Source: an uncultured Lachnospiraceae bacterium (GTDB lineage: Bacteria; Bacillota; Clostridia; Lachnospirales; Lachnospiraceae). From it: a stretch of DNA of 24,027 nt. This document shows positions 6,688 to 14,771 of the stretch, in pieces (within the stretch, counting starts at the first letter, position 1; each line of letters starts with the position of its first letter). Location of the stretch: assembly GCA_910586405.1 (NCBI GenBank), contig CAJUII010000028.1, forward strand, positions 9,225-33,251. The letters run 5' to 3'. Below the pieces are notes generated by a model that searched no databases, had not been told where the DNA came from, and worked only from the letters and a program-made list of their open reading frames with translations. The translations under genes and the position numbers were made by a program.

Positions 6688-8901
6688 TCAGACAGTTTTT
6701 ATTCTGCGCAAATGTCTCTTGACACACGGTAACTGCAACAGCAGAATCAGTACAAGTGCTGCCATCAAAAGGATTTCCGACGGCTCCGAACCAAACAGAT
6801 AACCACCTAGCGCAAAGTTAGAGACCTCGAGCGGCAATGAGAGCGGCTGCTTTACATCCTTGCTGTTTTTCTCTGGATTGCGCACTGTCTCTGTCACTGC
6901 GATAAAGGATGTGTAGGGTGTCAACATACTATAATTTAATCCGATCTGTGTCACCTCTGCCTTCACATCAGGATTGTCTTTGTTCAGTCCATAATCTGTC
7001 AGGCGCTCGATGCGCTTCTGCGCCCACAGATAACTGAGTACATCACTCTCCATCGTCACAGCCGACACAAGCTGATTGTCAGCTTTTGCGCCGGAGAGCG
7101 TTGGTCCATTGATCTTCAAAGCTGTATTTGTCAAGCTCTCATTTACCAGATTCCCGCTAAATAAATCCGCAGCAGTTTTCTGGTCTGCACTGTTTAACTG
7201 AACTGTGTTTTTATTCTCAATCTTTGCGTTGACCATCTTTATACCCGCCGTATCTCCAAGCGAAATCGTCTGTGCATAATCACTGTTTCCGGCCTTACCC
7301 GTGATTTGAACCGTTCCTGTCGGTTCCCCGCGCCATTTTCCCAAAAGTACGATGGGTCTTTGCGCAAACAGCGTCGGCAGAACAGAGGGCTCCACGTCAT
7401 ACACCTCAAAGCCGTCAAATTTTACTTGTATATCTGTCAATACTGGCGATTGTATATAGGTCTTGAAACGTTTGGCAGTCTCTGATGCCTCCTCCTTCTC
7501 TGTCACCACAAACGGCTCGCCCTGTCCAGTCTTAGCAATGCCCTCGATCAAATAACGATTCACGCTCGTTCCGATGCCAAACGGAAAGAAATCCGTATTG
7601 CCTATATTCTTATGAATTATATCAAATATTTCTTCCTCTCCATAAATATAGCCATCCGTAATGACGACAATGCTCCGTGATACCTCATCCTTAGCTGGTA
7701 TTGCAAGCGCGTTCCTCAACGCCAGTGCAAGTTCTGTGCCTCCGCCGCCCTCTAGCTCGTCGATCATTTTAAGCGCTCTGTTGACATTTAAGTTATTCGC
7801 TGGAACCGACTTGTTCGACATCTGAATCGAGTCGCTGGAGAATAAAACCAGATTGAAGGAGTCTGTATCCCTGAGGTCAGAGACAAGATTCTTGATTAAC
7901 GATTTGGCTGTATCGAGCGGATAGCCTGACATAGAGCCAGAGACATCCAGCACAAAAATATACTCTCTCGGCGGAATATCCTCAATGTCGTACCGTTCCG
8001 GCGGCTGTACCATGAGCATGAAAAAGTTCTCATTTTCACCGGTATTTAGCATCATACCTGTCGAAATATCCTGTCCTGTCATTTTGTAATCCAGTATAAA
8101 ATCCCGATTGCCCGCATAGTCAGACGCATCTGACAGGGACACAACAGCCTTTGTCTTTTTCTCCCATTGAACAGCGATTTCATGGGAACTGCTTATAAGC
8201 TCTGTGATCGGAACCGCAGCAGATACATTGACATGAATGTCATAACTGTCTTTGGGTTCGCTTCCCTGCGGCATATACGGCGTCGCAGTCCACTCCTCGC
8301 GCGTTCCGCAGTCGTCTATGACAGGACCTACATATCTTGGTCCCACGACTGTCGGATAGACAAATTGATAGATTCCGTCCGTCGGTGTGATAAGCTCCGT
8401 GTAATGAAGATCGATCGAGACATCATCGCCAGGCATAATGTTTGCAATATTCATCGTGAATACATTGGGACGTTCCTCTGACAATAAGGACGCGCTCTTT
8501 CCCTCCTCCTTTGCCGTCTCAAACTCCTCCTTCGCCTCCTCTTTCTCCTTGATTTTGGCTGTGATGAGCTGATCACCAATCTGCATCTGCATCCCGTGGA
8601 CTGTCACCTTGGTGGAAGCCGGAAACACATAACAGGCATTAATAGGACTTTTTCCTTCATTTGAATAAGACTGACGCACATGGATCTCCGCAATCATGCC
8701 ATTGATATCTGCAATCACATTCGTTTTCTTAAGTGGAAAGCTATCCACATTTACCTCTTGAGATTCTACATAAAAATAGGGCGCTCCCGTCTTATCCTCC
8801 TGTTTGTCAGTCTCCTCCGAGGCATGTACTGAATACACTGGGGACGCGATCACGAGTAACAATACACTCATAAAGCACAATAATCTGTGATACTTTTTCA
8901 T
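6688..8901 (-). CDS. Secreted VIT + vWA domain protein with exosortase-type C-terminal tail
   Basis: The 737-residue protein has a signal peptide (residues 1-27, ending VHA) and a VIT domain (about 45-175, as in inter-alpha-trypsin inhibitor heavy chains). A von Willebrand A domain follows (about 310-480) with a complete metal site: DVSGS (Asp319, Ser321, Ser323), Thr389 and Asp416. A beta-rich stretch comes next. The last 34 residues are a sorting signal: GSEPSE at 704-709, a hydrophobic helix, then KRHLRRIK. There is no LPXTG motif. The downstream exosortase should cut at or near the Ser-Glu-Pro. The protein is probably displayed at or released from the cell surface, where the vWA metal site could bind a ligand; the ligand is unknown. 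GGTGGG lies about nine bases before the ATG. A tandem-repeat promoter region lies upstream. Confidence 0.88.
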   Translation of the reverse strand: MKKYHRLLCFMSVLLLVIASPVYSVHASEETDKQEDKTGAPYFYVESQEVNVDSFPLKKTNVIADINGMIAEIHVRQSYSNEGKSPINACYVFPASTKVTVHGMQMQIGDQLITAKIKEKEEAKEEFETAKEEGKSASLLSEERPNVFTMNIANIMPGDDVSIDLHYTELITPTDGIYQFVYPTVVGPRYVGPVIDDCGTREEWTATPYMPQGSEPKDSYDIHVNVSAAVPITELISSSHEIAVQWEKKTKAVVSLSDASDYAGNRDFILDYKMTGQDISTGMMLNTGENENFFMLMVQPPERYDIEDIPPREYIFVLDVSGSMSGYPLDTAKSLIKNLVSDLRDTDSFNLVLFSSDSIQMSNKSVPANNLNVNRALKMIDELEGGGGTELALALRNALAIPAKDEVSRSIVVITDGYIYGEEEIFDIIHKNIGNTDFFPFGIGTSVNRYLIEGIAKTGQGEPFVVTEKEEASETAKRFKTYIQSPVLTDIQVKFDGFEVYDVEPSVLPTLFAQRPIVLLGKWRGEPTGTVQITGKAGNSDYAQTISLGDTAGIKMVNAKIENKNTVQLNSADQKTAADLFSGNLVNESLTNTALKINGPTLSGAKADNQLVSAVTMESDVLSYLWAQKRIERLTDYGLNKDNPDVKAEVTQIGLNYSMLTPYTSFIAVTETVRNPEKNSKDVKQPLSLPLEVSNFALGGYLFGSEPSEILLMAALVLILLLQLPCVKRHLRRIKTV

Positions 8902-8953
8902 TTATCTGTACCCACCTTTCTTATAATCATCTGTTAATTCCTTTATCATTCTC

Positions 8954-8982
8954 ATAATACAATGTGAAATCATCAAAGTTGT
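8954..8982 (-). promoter_or_regulatory. Weak, probably activated promoter of the VIT-exosortase operon
   Basis: On the minus strand TATTAT (8959-8954) is a fair -10 box. At 17-base spacing the -35 position is ACAACT, a poor match that falls inside the 11-bp repeat array. This layout fits a promoter that needs an activator. Confidence 0.4.
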
Positions 8983-9033
8983 ATCGTACTTGCATCAAAT
9001 AAGCATATTTTTTGCATCAAAATTGCATCATAA
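8968..9033. repeat. Tandem 11-bp repeat array (five to six units)
   Basis: Units start at 8968, 8979, 8990, 9001, 9012 and 9023, exactly 11 bases apart. Three units are TTGCATCAAAT, TTGCATCAAAA and TTGCATCATAA; TTGTATCGTAC, AAGCATATTTT and AATCATCAAAG are degenerate. The 11-bp period is one helical turn, as in binding sites of OmpR/PhoB-type response regulators. The array lies between the dnaJ terminator and the VIT promoter. Confidence 0.75.
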
Positions 9034-9084
9034 CAAAAAGCTTCTGCATGACAGAGCACACTAATTGCTCTATCATGCAGAAGC
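9032..9084 (-). terminator. Intrinsic terminator of the hrcA-grpE-dnaK-dnaJ operon
   Basis: A 19-bp stem: 9066-9084 pairs with 9040-9058 (one G-U pair in the minus-strand RNA), 7-base loop, followed on the minus strand by TTTTTG. It starts 17 bases after the dnaJ stop. Confidence 0.92.
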
Positions 9085-9101
9085 CTGATACCATAACATC
9101 T

Positions 9102-10280
9102 TTATTTATTAAAAAATCCCTTGCGTTTTTTCTCTTTCTTCTCCTTCTCGTCACCCTGGTCACTGTTCTCCATATTCTTGACAGCCTCCAGACTATTTCC
9201 GGTCTCTTTGTCAAACTGTCGCAAAAGCTCCTTTGCCTCACTCGAAAGCTTATCCGGCACCTGCACCACCAATGTGACATAATGATCGCCGCGAATATCT
9301 TTGTTGCGAAGTGACGGAACACCCTTTCCGCGCAGCCTCACACGCGTGTCCGTCTGCGTTCCTGCCTTCACATCATAGACAACTCTGCCATCCACCGTAT
9401 CGATCAGTACCTCTCCGCCAAGCGCTGCCACCGCAAAGGATACCGGAACAGTAGAGAAGATATTCATATCCTGCCTCTGGAAAATCGGATGTCTGTCAAC
9501 AACCACCTCCACCAGCAAATCTCCCCTCGGCCCGCCGTTTACTCCCGGCTCGCCCTTATCCCGTATACGCACGCTCTGCCCATTGTCGATGCCAGCAGGA
9601 ATCGACACCTGTATCTTCTTTCTGCTTGCTATATAGCCACTTCCATGACAGTCAGGACACTTCTCCTTTATGGTCTTACCGGATCCGCCGCAGTCAGGAC
9701 AAACCGATGCATTTCTGATAATGCCAAACGGTGTCTTACTCTGGGTCACTACCTGACCGCGCCCGCCGCAGCGATGACAGGTTTCCGGTGAAGTTCCAGG
9801 CTTTGCGCCGTTGCCGTTACAGGTCTTGCAGGTGTCCTTGAGATTCAGCTCCAGCTCCTTGTCAATGCCAAAGACTGCCTCCTCAAAGGTAATTCTCACA
9901 CTGGTACGGATATTGGCCCCCTTCATCGGTCCATTATTCCTCGAACTGCTTCTGCCGCCGCCAAAGAAATCACCAAAAATATCGCCAAAGATATCAGAGA
10001 AGTCAGCCCCGCCGAAGTCGAATCCGCCAAATCCACCTGCTCCGCCACCCTCAAACGCAGCGTGTCCGAACTGGTCATACTGGCGTCTCTTGTCAGGATC
10101 ACTTAATACGGCATAAGCCTCAGATGCTTCCTTGAATTTCTTCTCAGCCTCAGCATCACCTGGATTCATATCTGGGTGATATTTCTTGGCAAGCTGTCTG
10201 TATGCTTTTTTGATACTGGCATCATCCGCGCCACGCTCAACGCCTAACACCTCATAATAATCTCTCTTCTGCTCTGCCAT
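9102..10280 (-). CDS. dnaJ: Chaperone DnaJ (Hsp40)
   Basis: Co-chaperone that delivers substrates to DnaK and stimulates its ATPase. The 392-residue protein has a J domain with HPD at 35-37, a Gly/Phe-rich linker (GGFGGFDFGGADFSDIFGD), four CxxCxGxG zinc repeats (CKTCNGNG, CHRCGGRG, CPDCGGSG, CPDCHGSG) and the C-terminal peptide-binding domains. It ends in a lysine/glutamate-rich tail (KEKKEKKRKG). The start is taken at MAEQKRDYYEVLGV. An ATG two codons upstream (10286) is better spaced from AGAAAGG and may be the true start. It is the last gene of the heat-shock operon, followed by a strong terminator. Confidence 0.96.
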   Translation of the reverse strand: MAEQKRDYYEVLGVERGADDASIKKAYRQLAKKYHPDMNPGDAEAEKKFKEASEAYAVLSDPDKRRQYDQFGHAAFEGGGAGGFGGFDFGGADFSDIFGDIFGDFFGGGRSSSRNNGPMKGANIRTSVRITFEEAVFGIDKELELNLKDTCKTCNGNGAKPGTSPETCHRCGGRGQVVTQSKTPFGIIRNASVCPDCGGSGKTIKEKCPDCHGSGYIASRKKIQVSIPAGIDNGQSVRIRDKGEPGVNGGPRGDLLVEVVVDRHPIFQRQDMNIFSTVPVSFAVAALGGEVLIDTVDGRVVYDVKAGTQTDTRVRLRGKGVPSLRNKDIRGDHYVTLVVQVPDKLSSEAKELLRQFDKETGNSLEAVKNMENSDQGDEKEKKEKKRKGFFNK

Positions 10281-10326
10281 GTTCATCCATGCCTTTCTTT
10301 TATATGATAAAATCTGAATCAGTTCA

Positions 10327-10359
10327 TGCAAAGAACACCGTATCTTGGTGTCCTTTGCA
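10327..10359 (-). promoter_or_regulatory. Intercistronic dnaK-dnaJ hairpin
   Basis: A 13-bp stem, 10347-10359 with 10327-10339 (one G-U pair as minus-strand RNA), 7-base loop, starting 14 bases after the dnaK stop. There is no U-tract. It may protect or set the processing of the dnaK mRNA 3' end; this is inferred. Confidence 0.6.
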
Positions 10360-10373
10360 CGTCATTTCATTTT

Positions 10374-12248
10374 TTATACTTCTCTGTAGTCTCCATCAAC
10401 AACATCATCTGCTGCACCTGCGTCCGGTCCCTGCTCAGCGCCGCCCATATTGCTCATGTCTGGTCCTGCCGCACCTGCTGCACCCTGCATATTTTCATAC
10501 ATCTTTGTGAACAGGTTCTGTGCCTTGGACATCAGCGCTTCCTGCTTGCCCTTAAGCTCTGCTACCTGGTCCTCTGTCATCTCAGCATCCTTGGTGCTCT
10601 CAAGCAATGCCTTCAGATCATTTAAATCTGCCTCTAAGGAAGCCTTCTCCGACGCATCAATCTTGTCACCAACCTCATTGAGTGCCTTCTCTGTCTGGAA
10701 TACGAACGAATCCGCATCATTTCTCGCGTCGATCGCCTCCTTGCGCTTCTTATCCTGTGCCTCGTACTCTGCGGCCTCCTTGACTGCCTTCTCGATATCC
10801 TCGTCAGACATATTTGAACCCGCTGTGATGGTGATATGCTGCTCTTTTCCTGTGCCCAAATCCTTCGCAGACACGTTCACAATACCGTTTGCATCGATAT
10901 CAAACGTAACCTCAATCTGAGGAACACCGCGTCTTGCTGGCGGAATACCATCCAGTCTGAACTGTCCAAGAGACTTGTTGTCCCTTGCAAACTGACGCTC
11001 ACCCTGTACGACATTGATATCTACAGCGGTCTGATTGTCGGCTGCGGTTGAGAAAATCTGGCTCTTCTTGGTCGGAATTGTTGTGTTTCTCTCAATTAAC
11101 TTCGTGGCAACGCCGCCCATTGTCTCGATGGAAAGCGAGAGCGGTGTGACATCCAGCAAAAGAATCTCACCTGCACCTGCATCGCCGGCAAGCTTACCAC
11201 CCTGGATCGACGCACCGATTGCCACACACTCATCGGGATTGAGCGATTTGCTAGGCTCCTTGCCTGTGAGCTGTTTTACCTTATCCTGAACTGCCGGAAT
11301 ACGTGTAGAACCACCAACCAGCAATACCTGACCGATCTCGGAAGCAGTCAGTCCTGCATCTTTCAAAGCATTCTGAACCGGGATTGCCGTTCTCTCCACC
11401 AAATCATTTGTCAGCTCATCAAATTTCGCCCTCGTCAGGTTCATATCAAAATGAAGCGGACCATTTGCGTTCATGCTGATAAACGGAAGGTTGATATTGG
11501 TTGTCGTCGCAGAGGAAAGCTCTTTCTTTGCCTTTTCTGCTGCTTCCTTCAAACGCTGCATAGCCATCTTATCGCCGGAAAGATCAACGCTGTTCTGCGC
11601 CTTGAACTCGCCCACCATCCAGTTGATCAGCTTATTGTCAAAATCATCGCCGCCAAGACGTGTGTCACCGTTTGTCGCAAGAACCTCAATGACACCATCT
11701 CCAATTTCGATGATCGACACATCAAATGTACCGCCGCCGAGGTCATACACCAGAATCTTCTGTTCCTTCTCATTGTCAAGACCATACGCGAGCGCTGCCG
11801 CTGTCGGCTCGTTGATGATACGCTTCACGTCCAGACCAGCGATCTTACCAGCATCCTTTGTTGCCTGACGCTGTGCATCGTTAAAGTACGCCGGAACCGT
11901 AATAACTGCCTCTGAAACGGTCTCGCCCAGATAGCTCTCCGCGTCTGCTTTCAATTTCTGGAGAATCATCGCAGAGATCTGCTGTGGAGAGTACTTCTTG
12001 TCATCGATTGTCCTGCCGTTATCTGTACCCATATCCCGCTTGATGGATGCGATGGTCTTCTCTGCGTTCGTCACAGCCTGACGCTTTGCCGGCTCTCCGA
12101 CAAGACGCTCACCTGTCTTTGTAAAAGCTACGACAGACGGTGTCGTTCTTGCTCCCTCTGTATTTGCAATAACGGTGGGTTTACCACCTTCCATAACTGC
12201 CACGCAGCTATTTGTTGTACCCAAGTCAATACCAATAATCTTACTCAT
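10374..12248 (-). CDS. dnaK: Chaperone DnaK (Hsp70)
   Basis: ATP-dependent cytoplasmic chaperone. The 624-residue protein has the phosphate loop IGIDLGTTNSCVAV at the N-terminus, AYGLDNEKEQKILVYDLGGGTFDVS in two overlapping family signatures, VLLVGGSTRIPAV, and the substrate-binding domain starting after DVTPLSLSIETMGG. It ends in VVDGDYREV, close to the usual DAEY..V tail. AGGAGG lies nine bases before the ATG. It sits between grpE and dnaJ in the standard order. Confidence 0.98.
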   Translation of the reverse strand: MSKIIGIDLGTTNSCVAVMEGGKPTVIANTEGARTTPSVVAFTKTGERLVGEPAKRQAVTNAEKTIASIKRDMGTDNGRTIDDKKYSPQQISAMILQKLKADAESYLGETVSEAVITVPAYFNDAQRQATKDAGKIAGLDVKRIINEPTAAALAYGLDNEKEQKILVYDLGGGTFDVSIIEIGDGVIEVLATNGDTRLGGDDFDNKLINWMVGEFKAQNSVDLSGDKMAMQRLKEAAEKAKKELSSATTTNINLPFISMNANGPLHFDMNLTRAKFDELTNDLVERTAIPVQNALKDAGLTASEIGQVLLVGGSTRIPAVQDKVKQLTGKEPSKSLNPDECVAIGASIQGGKLAGDAGAGEILLLDVTPLSLSIETMGGVATKLIERNTTIPTKKSQIFSTAADNQTAVDINVVQGERQFARDNKSLGQFRLDGIPPARRGVPQIEVTFDIDANGIVNVSAKDLGTGKEQHITITAGSNMSDEDIEKAVKEAAEYEAQDKKRKEAIDARNDADSFVFQTEKALNEVGDKIDASEKASLEADLNDLKALLESTKDAEMTEDQVAELKGKQEALMSKAQNLFTKMYENMQGAAGAAGPDMSNMGGAEQGPDAGAADDVVDGDYREV

Positions 12249-12324
12249 GATTTTTTCCTCCTACTTATCTATGAAATCATTTTATTTATTATCTGCATCT
12301 ATAAAAATACGATCGAGAAAAAAG

Positions 12325-12960
12325 CTATTGAACCACTGCCACCATGCTGTGCCGCACGACACTGTCGCGATACGTGTATCCCTTCTGAAGTTCCTGAGCG
12401 ATCACTCCAGATTGATATTCCTCACTCTCTACCTGCATCACTGCATTGTGGAGCTCAGGATTAAACTCACTGCCAACCGCCTCGATCGGTTTTACCTCAA
12501 GCTTTTCTAACTCTGTGATCAGTTGCTTGTATACCATGTTCATCCCTTCTGCAAAGGGCTGCTTCATCTCCTCCTCGGAAAGCGCTGCAAGTCCTCTCTC
12601 GAAATTATCCACAACTGGTAAAATCTTCTCTACAACACTCTTTGCTCCCGTCTCAAACATGGCTGATTTCTCTTTCTCAGAACGCTTTCTGAAATTGTCA
12701 AACTCCGCCATCTGACGTTTTACTCTGTCCTCAAGCTCATCAACCTTCTCTTGAAGTTTGTTTGTTTTTTCCTTTTTCTCTTTTCCTAAAAAGGACTTCT
12801 TTTTCGGTTTTTCTTCCGCTGTCTCAACCTCTGATCCAGACGCCTCCTCTGAGACTGTATCGGATTGCGCACTCTCTGGTTTCTCCTCCGCTGAATCCGC
12901 ACTGTCTGACTTTACATCATCGATAGTTTGTTCATCCAATTCCTTTTCTTCCACAACCAC
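12325..12960 (-). CDS. grpE: Nucleotide exchange factor GrpE
   Basis: Promotes ADP release from DnaK. The 211-residue protein has a long acidic Ser/Glu-rich N-terminal arm (1-50), a coiled coil (LQEKVDELEDRVKRQMAEFDNFRKR) and the C-terminal beta domain with FNPELHNAVMQVE and GYTYRDSVVRHSMVAV, all family hallmarks. The start is a GTG: AAAGGA lies five bases before it, and an in-frame stop occurs upstream with no ATG between. It lies 56 bases after hrcA and 76 before dnaK. Confidence 0.96.
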   Translation of the reverse strand: MVVEEKELDEQTIDDVKSDSADSAEEKPESAQSDTVSEEASGSEVETAEEKPKKKSFLGKEKKEKTNKLQEKVDELEDRVKRQMAEFDNFRKRSEKEKSAMFETGAKSVVEKILPVVDNFERGLAALSEEEMKQPFAEGMNMVYKQLITELEKLEVKPIEAVGSEFNPELHNAVMQVESEEYQSGVIAQELQKGYTYRDSVVRHSMVAVVQ

Positions 12961-13016
12961 TCGTTTCCTTTCTATATTCTCTTAATATCATCCTTACTGT
13001 ACGACCCTGTTGTTTT

Positions 13017-14084
13017 CTATGATGAAGTCCTGCCATCTTCCTTCTTATAGATGGTATCAAGCTGACTTTTCAACGTTTTCAATGTACTGACTACCTTGTC
13101 GTAGTCCATACGTCTCGGACCAATAATTCCGATGGTGCCCTTCATGCCCTCCTCAAGCTCATAGGTCGCCGTCACAACACTACAGTCTTTCATGGTCTTA
13201 ACCGGCGTCTCGCTGCCGATGTACACCTGGATTCCCGTTCCTGTCTCATCTGTGAGGGTGTCCTGCACAAGCTCGCTTAGCATCTGCTTTTCCTCAAAGG
13301 TTGTAATCAGCTCACTTGCCCGCTGATTGTCGGCAAGCTCTGGATACTTGAAGATATTGTTCGCACCGCTCGTATAGATCTCCACATGCTCGCCATCCTT
13401 GATGACTGCTGCCACAGCATCCATCACCTCCGAAATAATCCCTGCATAGATGCCCGCCTGCTGTTTGAGGTTTGAGATCATTGCCAGATTAATCTCCTCG
13501 ATCGGAAGCCCGTTTAAGTTCGTGTTCAGCAGGATATTGAGCTTTAATATCGCCTCGTCATCAAGCATCTGCTCCACGGAGATCATCTCATTTTTAATGA
13601 CATTTCCCTCCACGACGATCGTTGTCAAAAGCTGCCTTGCATCCACTCTGGAAAGCTGAATGAATTTCAGCTTATTTCCCCTGACCTGAGGCGCCGATAT
13701 CATTGTGGCATAGTTCGTATTGGCGGCCAGCATTCTTGCCATCTGCTTGAGCACCGCCTCCATCTTATCTTCGCGGTCGAGAAGAATTTTCTGTAATTCC
13801 TTGACCTCCTGTGTCGCCTGACTGAGCTGTTCCTCCTTCTCAATCATCATTTGATCCACATACAGACGATAGCCCTTATCCGAAGGAATGCGCCCTGCCG
13901 ACGTGTGCGGCTGTATGATGTACCCCAGTTCCTCAAGATCCGACATTTCATTGCGGATTGTAGCAGAGCTTAGATTTAAGTCCGTATATTTGGAAATGGT
14001 CCTGCTTCCTACCGGCTCTCCCGTCTCAAGATAATTGCGGATAATTGCCTGCAATATCTTTCGCTTTCGCTCGTCTAAATCCAA
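13017..14084 (-). CDS. hrcA: Heat-inducible transcription repressor HrcA
   Basis: Represses chaperone operons by binding CIRCE; its activity depends on GroEL. The 355-residue protein has the N-terminal winged helix (LDERKRKILQAIIRNY, then GSRTISKY and SSATIRNEMSDLEELG) and the invariant SAGRIPSDKGYRLYVD, followed by the GAF-like regulatory domain. The start is a TTG at 14084 after AAAGGAG; residues onward align with the usual family N-terminus. A perfect CIRCE lies upstream, so the operon is autoregulated. Confidence 0.96.
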   Translation of the reverse strand: MDLDERKRKILQAIIRNYLETGEPVGSRTISKYTDLNLSSATIRNEMSDLEELGYIIQPHTSAGRIPSDKGYRLYVDQMMIEKEEQLSQATQEVKELQKILLDREDKMEAVLKQMARMLAANTNYATMISAPQVRGNKLKFIQLSRVDARQLLTTIVVEGNVIKNEMISVEQMLDDEAILKLNILLNTNLNGLPIEEINLAMISNLKQQAGIYAGIISEVMDAVAAVIKDGEHVEIYTSGANNIFKYPELADNQRASELITTFEEKQMLSELVQDTLTDETGTGIQVYIGSETPVKTMKDCSVVTATYELEEGMKGTIGIIGPRRMDYDKVVSTLKTLKSQLDTIYKKEDGRTSS

Positions 14085-14133
14085 CCTGCCACTCTCCTTT
14101 CTAAATATATCCTATGCCAAGTTTTAGATTTTG

Positions 14134-14160
14134 TTAGCACTCGTTATAATGGAGTGCTAA
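14134..14160. promoter_or_regulatory. CIRCE operator
   Basis: TTAGCACTC (14134-14142), nine bases, GAGTGCTAA (14152-14160): an exact match to the HrcA-binding consensus. It lies just downstream of the predicted -10 box of the hrcA operon. Confidence 0.97.
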
Positions 14161-14174
14161 TATTTACATATACT

Positions 14175-14203
14175 AACTTACTACTTTCAGTTTTTATTGT
14201 CAA
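14175..14203 (-). promoter_or_regulatory. Sigma-A promoter of the heat-shock operon
   Basis: On the minus strand TTGACA (14203-14198) is a perfect -35. At 17-base spacing the -10 is TAAGTT (14180-14175), a weak match. Transcription would start just before CIRCE. Confidence 0.55.
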
Positions 14204-14224
14204 CAATCTTTTTCATTTTATTTA

Positions 14225-14428
14225 TTAATAAATTATAAAGCGTCGTTTTTTGTTTGCAATCTGACGCGTTGCAGTGTTTGAGCAAGCAGCAAGACGCTCA
14301 TCGGCAATCCCCGCTGTCATTGTGTATTTTGCTCCTAAGCAACTTGCAGCAAATATACCCTGCAACTCAGTCCGCATGTGAGAAAACCTAAAGCTTGATT
14401 CCATGATGTCATTCATAATCTCTGTCAT
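14225..14428 (-). CDS. Possible small protein, unrecognised
   Basis: A 67-codon frame from ATG to TAA with GAGGGG directly before the first ATG and 12 bases before a second in-frame ATG. I recognise no domain. The product is soluble-looking with a basic C-terminus (KKRRF). It would be divergent from spoIIID, overlapping that gene's promoter, and lies just upstream of the hrcA promoter. Third-position base use looks more AT-rich than in the neighbours, so this may be non-coding. Confidence 0.2.
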   Translation of the reverse strand: MTEIMNDIMESSFRFSHMRTELQGIFAASCLGAKYTMTAGIADERLAACSNTATRQIANKKRRFIIY

Positions 14429-14441
14429 CCCCTCATAGAAT
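14412..14441 (+). promoter_or_regulatory. Sigma-E-like promoter of spoIIID
   Basis: TTCATAAT (14412-14419), 14 bases, CATAGAAT (14434-14441). This resembles the mother-cell sigma-E consensus (GTCATATT and CATACAAT), six and seven of eight matches by eye. spoIIID is a known sigma-E target. Confidence 0.65.
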
Positions 14442-14478
14442 GTAGAAATGATTCAGAAGGAGACCCCTTTTCAAGATT

Positions 14479-14736
14479 ATGAAAGATTATATTGAAGAAA
14501 GAGCGATCAATATTGCTGTCTATATCATCGACAATAACGCCACTGTACGGCAGACTGCCAAGGCATTTGGCGTGAGCAAATCCACGGTACATAAGGACGT
14601 TACCTCCCGGCTCATGCAGGTGAATCCAACACTCGCCAAACAGGCGCGGTCTGTGCTGGATGTGAACAAGTCTGAACGCCATATACGGGGAGGACTTGCC
14701 ACCCGCGAAAAATATGCACATCAAAAAAATGAGTAG
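14479..14736 (+). CDS. spoIIID: Stage III sporulation transcription factor SpoIIID
   Basis: Mother-cell DNA-binding protein that tunes the sigma-E regulon and leads to sigma-K. The 85-residue protein starts MKDYIEERAINIAVYI, aligned with the Bacillus start MHDYIKER. It has the helix-turn-helix TVRQTAKAFGVSKSTVHKD (about 22-40) and ends with HIRGGLATREKY, the conserved basic tail. AGAAGGAG lies 15 bases before the ATG, longer than usual, and could pair with CCTTTT in between. It is divergent from hrcA. The stop codon falls inside the stem of a shared terminator. Confidence 0.96.
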   Translation: MKDYIEERAINIAVYIIDNNATVRQTAKAFGVSKSTVHKDVTSRLMQVNPTLAKQARSVLDVNKSERHIRGGLATREKYAHQKNE

Positions 14737-14759
14737 GAGGGATCTTTCTCCCTCCTACT
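14723..14759. terminator. Bidirectional terminator between spoIIID and the NlpC/P60 gene
   Basis: AGTAGGAGGGA (14732-14742) pairs over 11 bp with TCCCTCCTACT (14749-14759), loop of six. Read on the minus strand the stem is followed by CA and seven T residues, so it serves the NlpC/P60 gene best. On the plus strand the tail is weaker (TTCATATTTG). Confidence 0.85.
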
Positions 14760-14771
14760 TCATATTTGATC

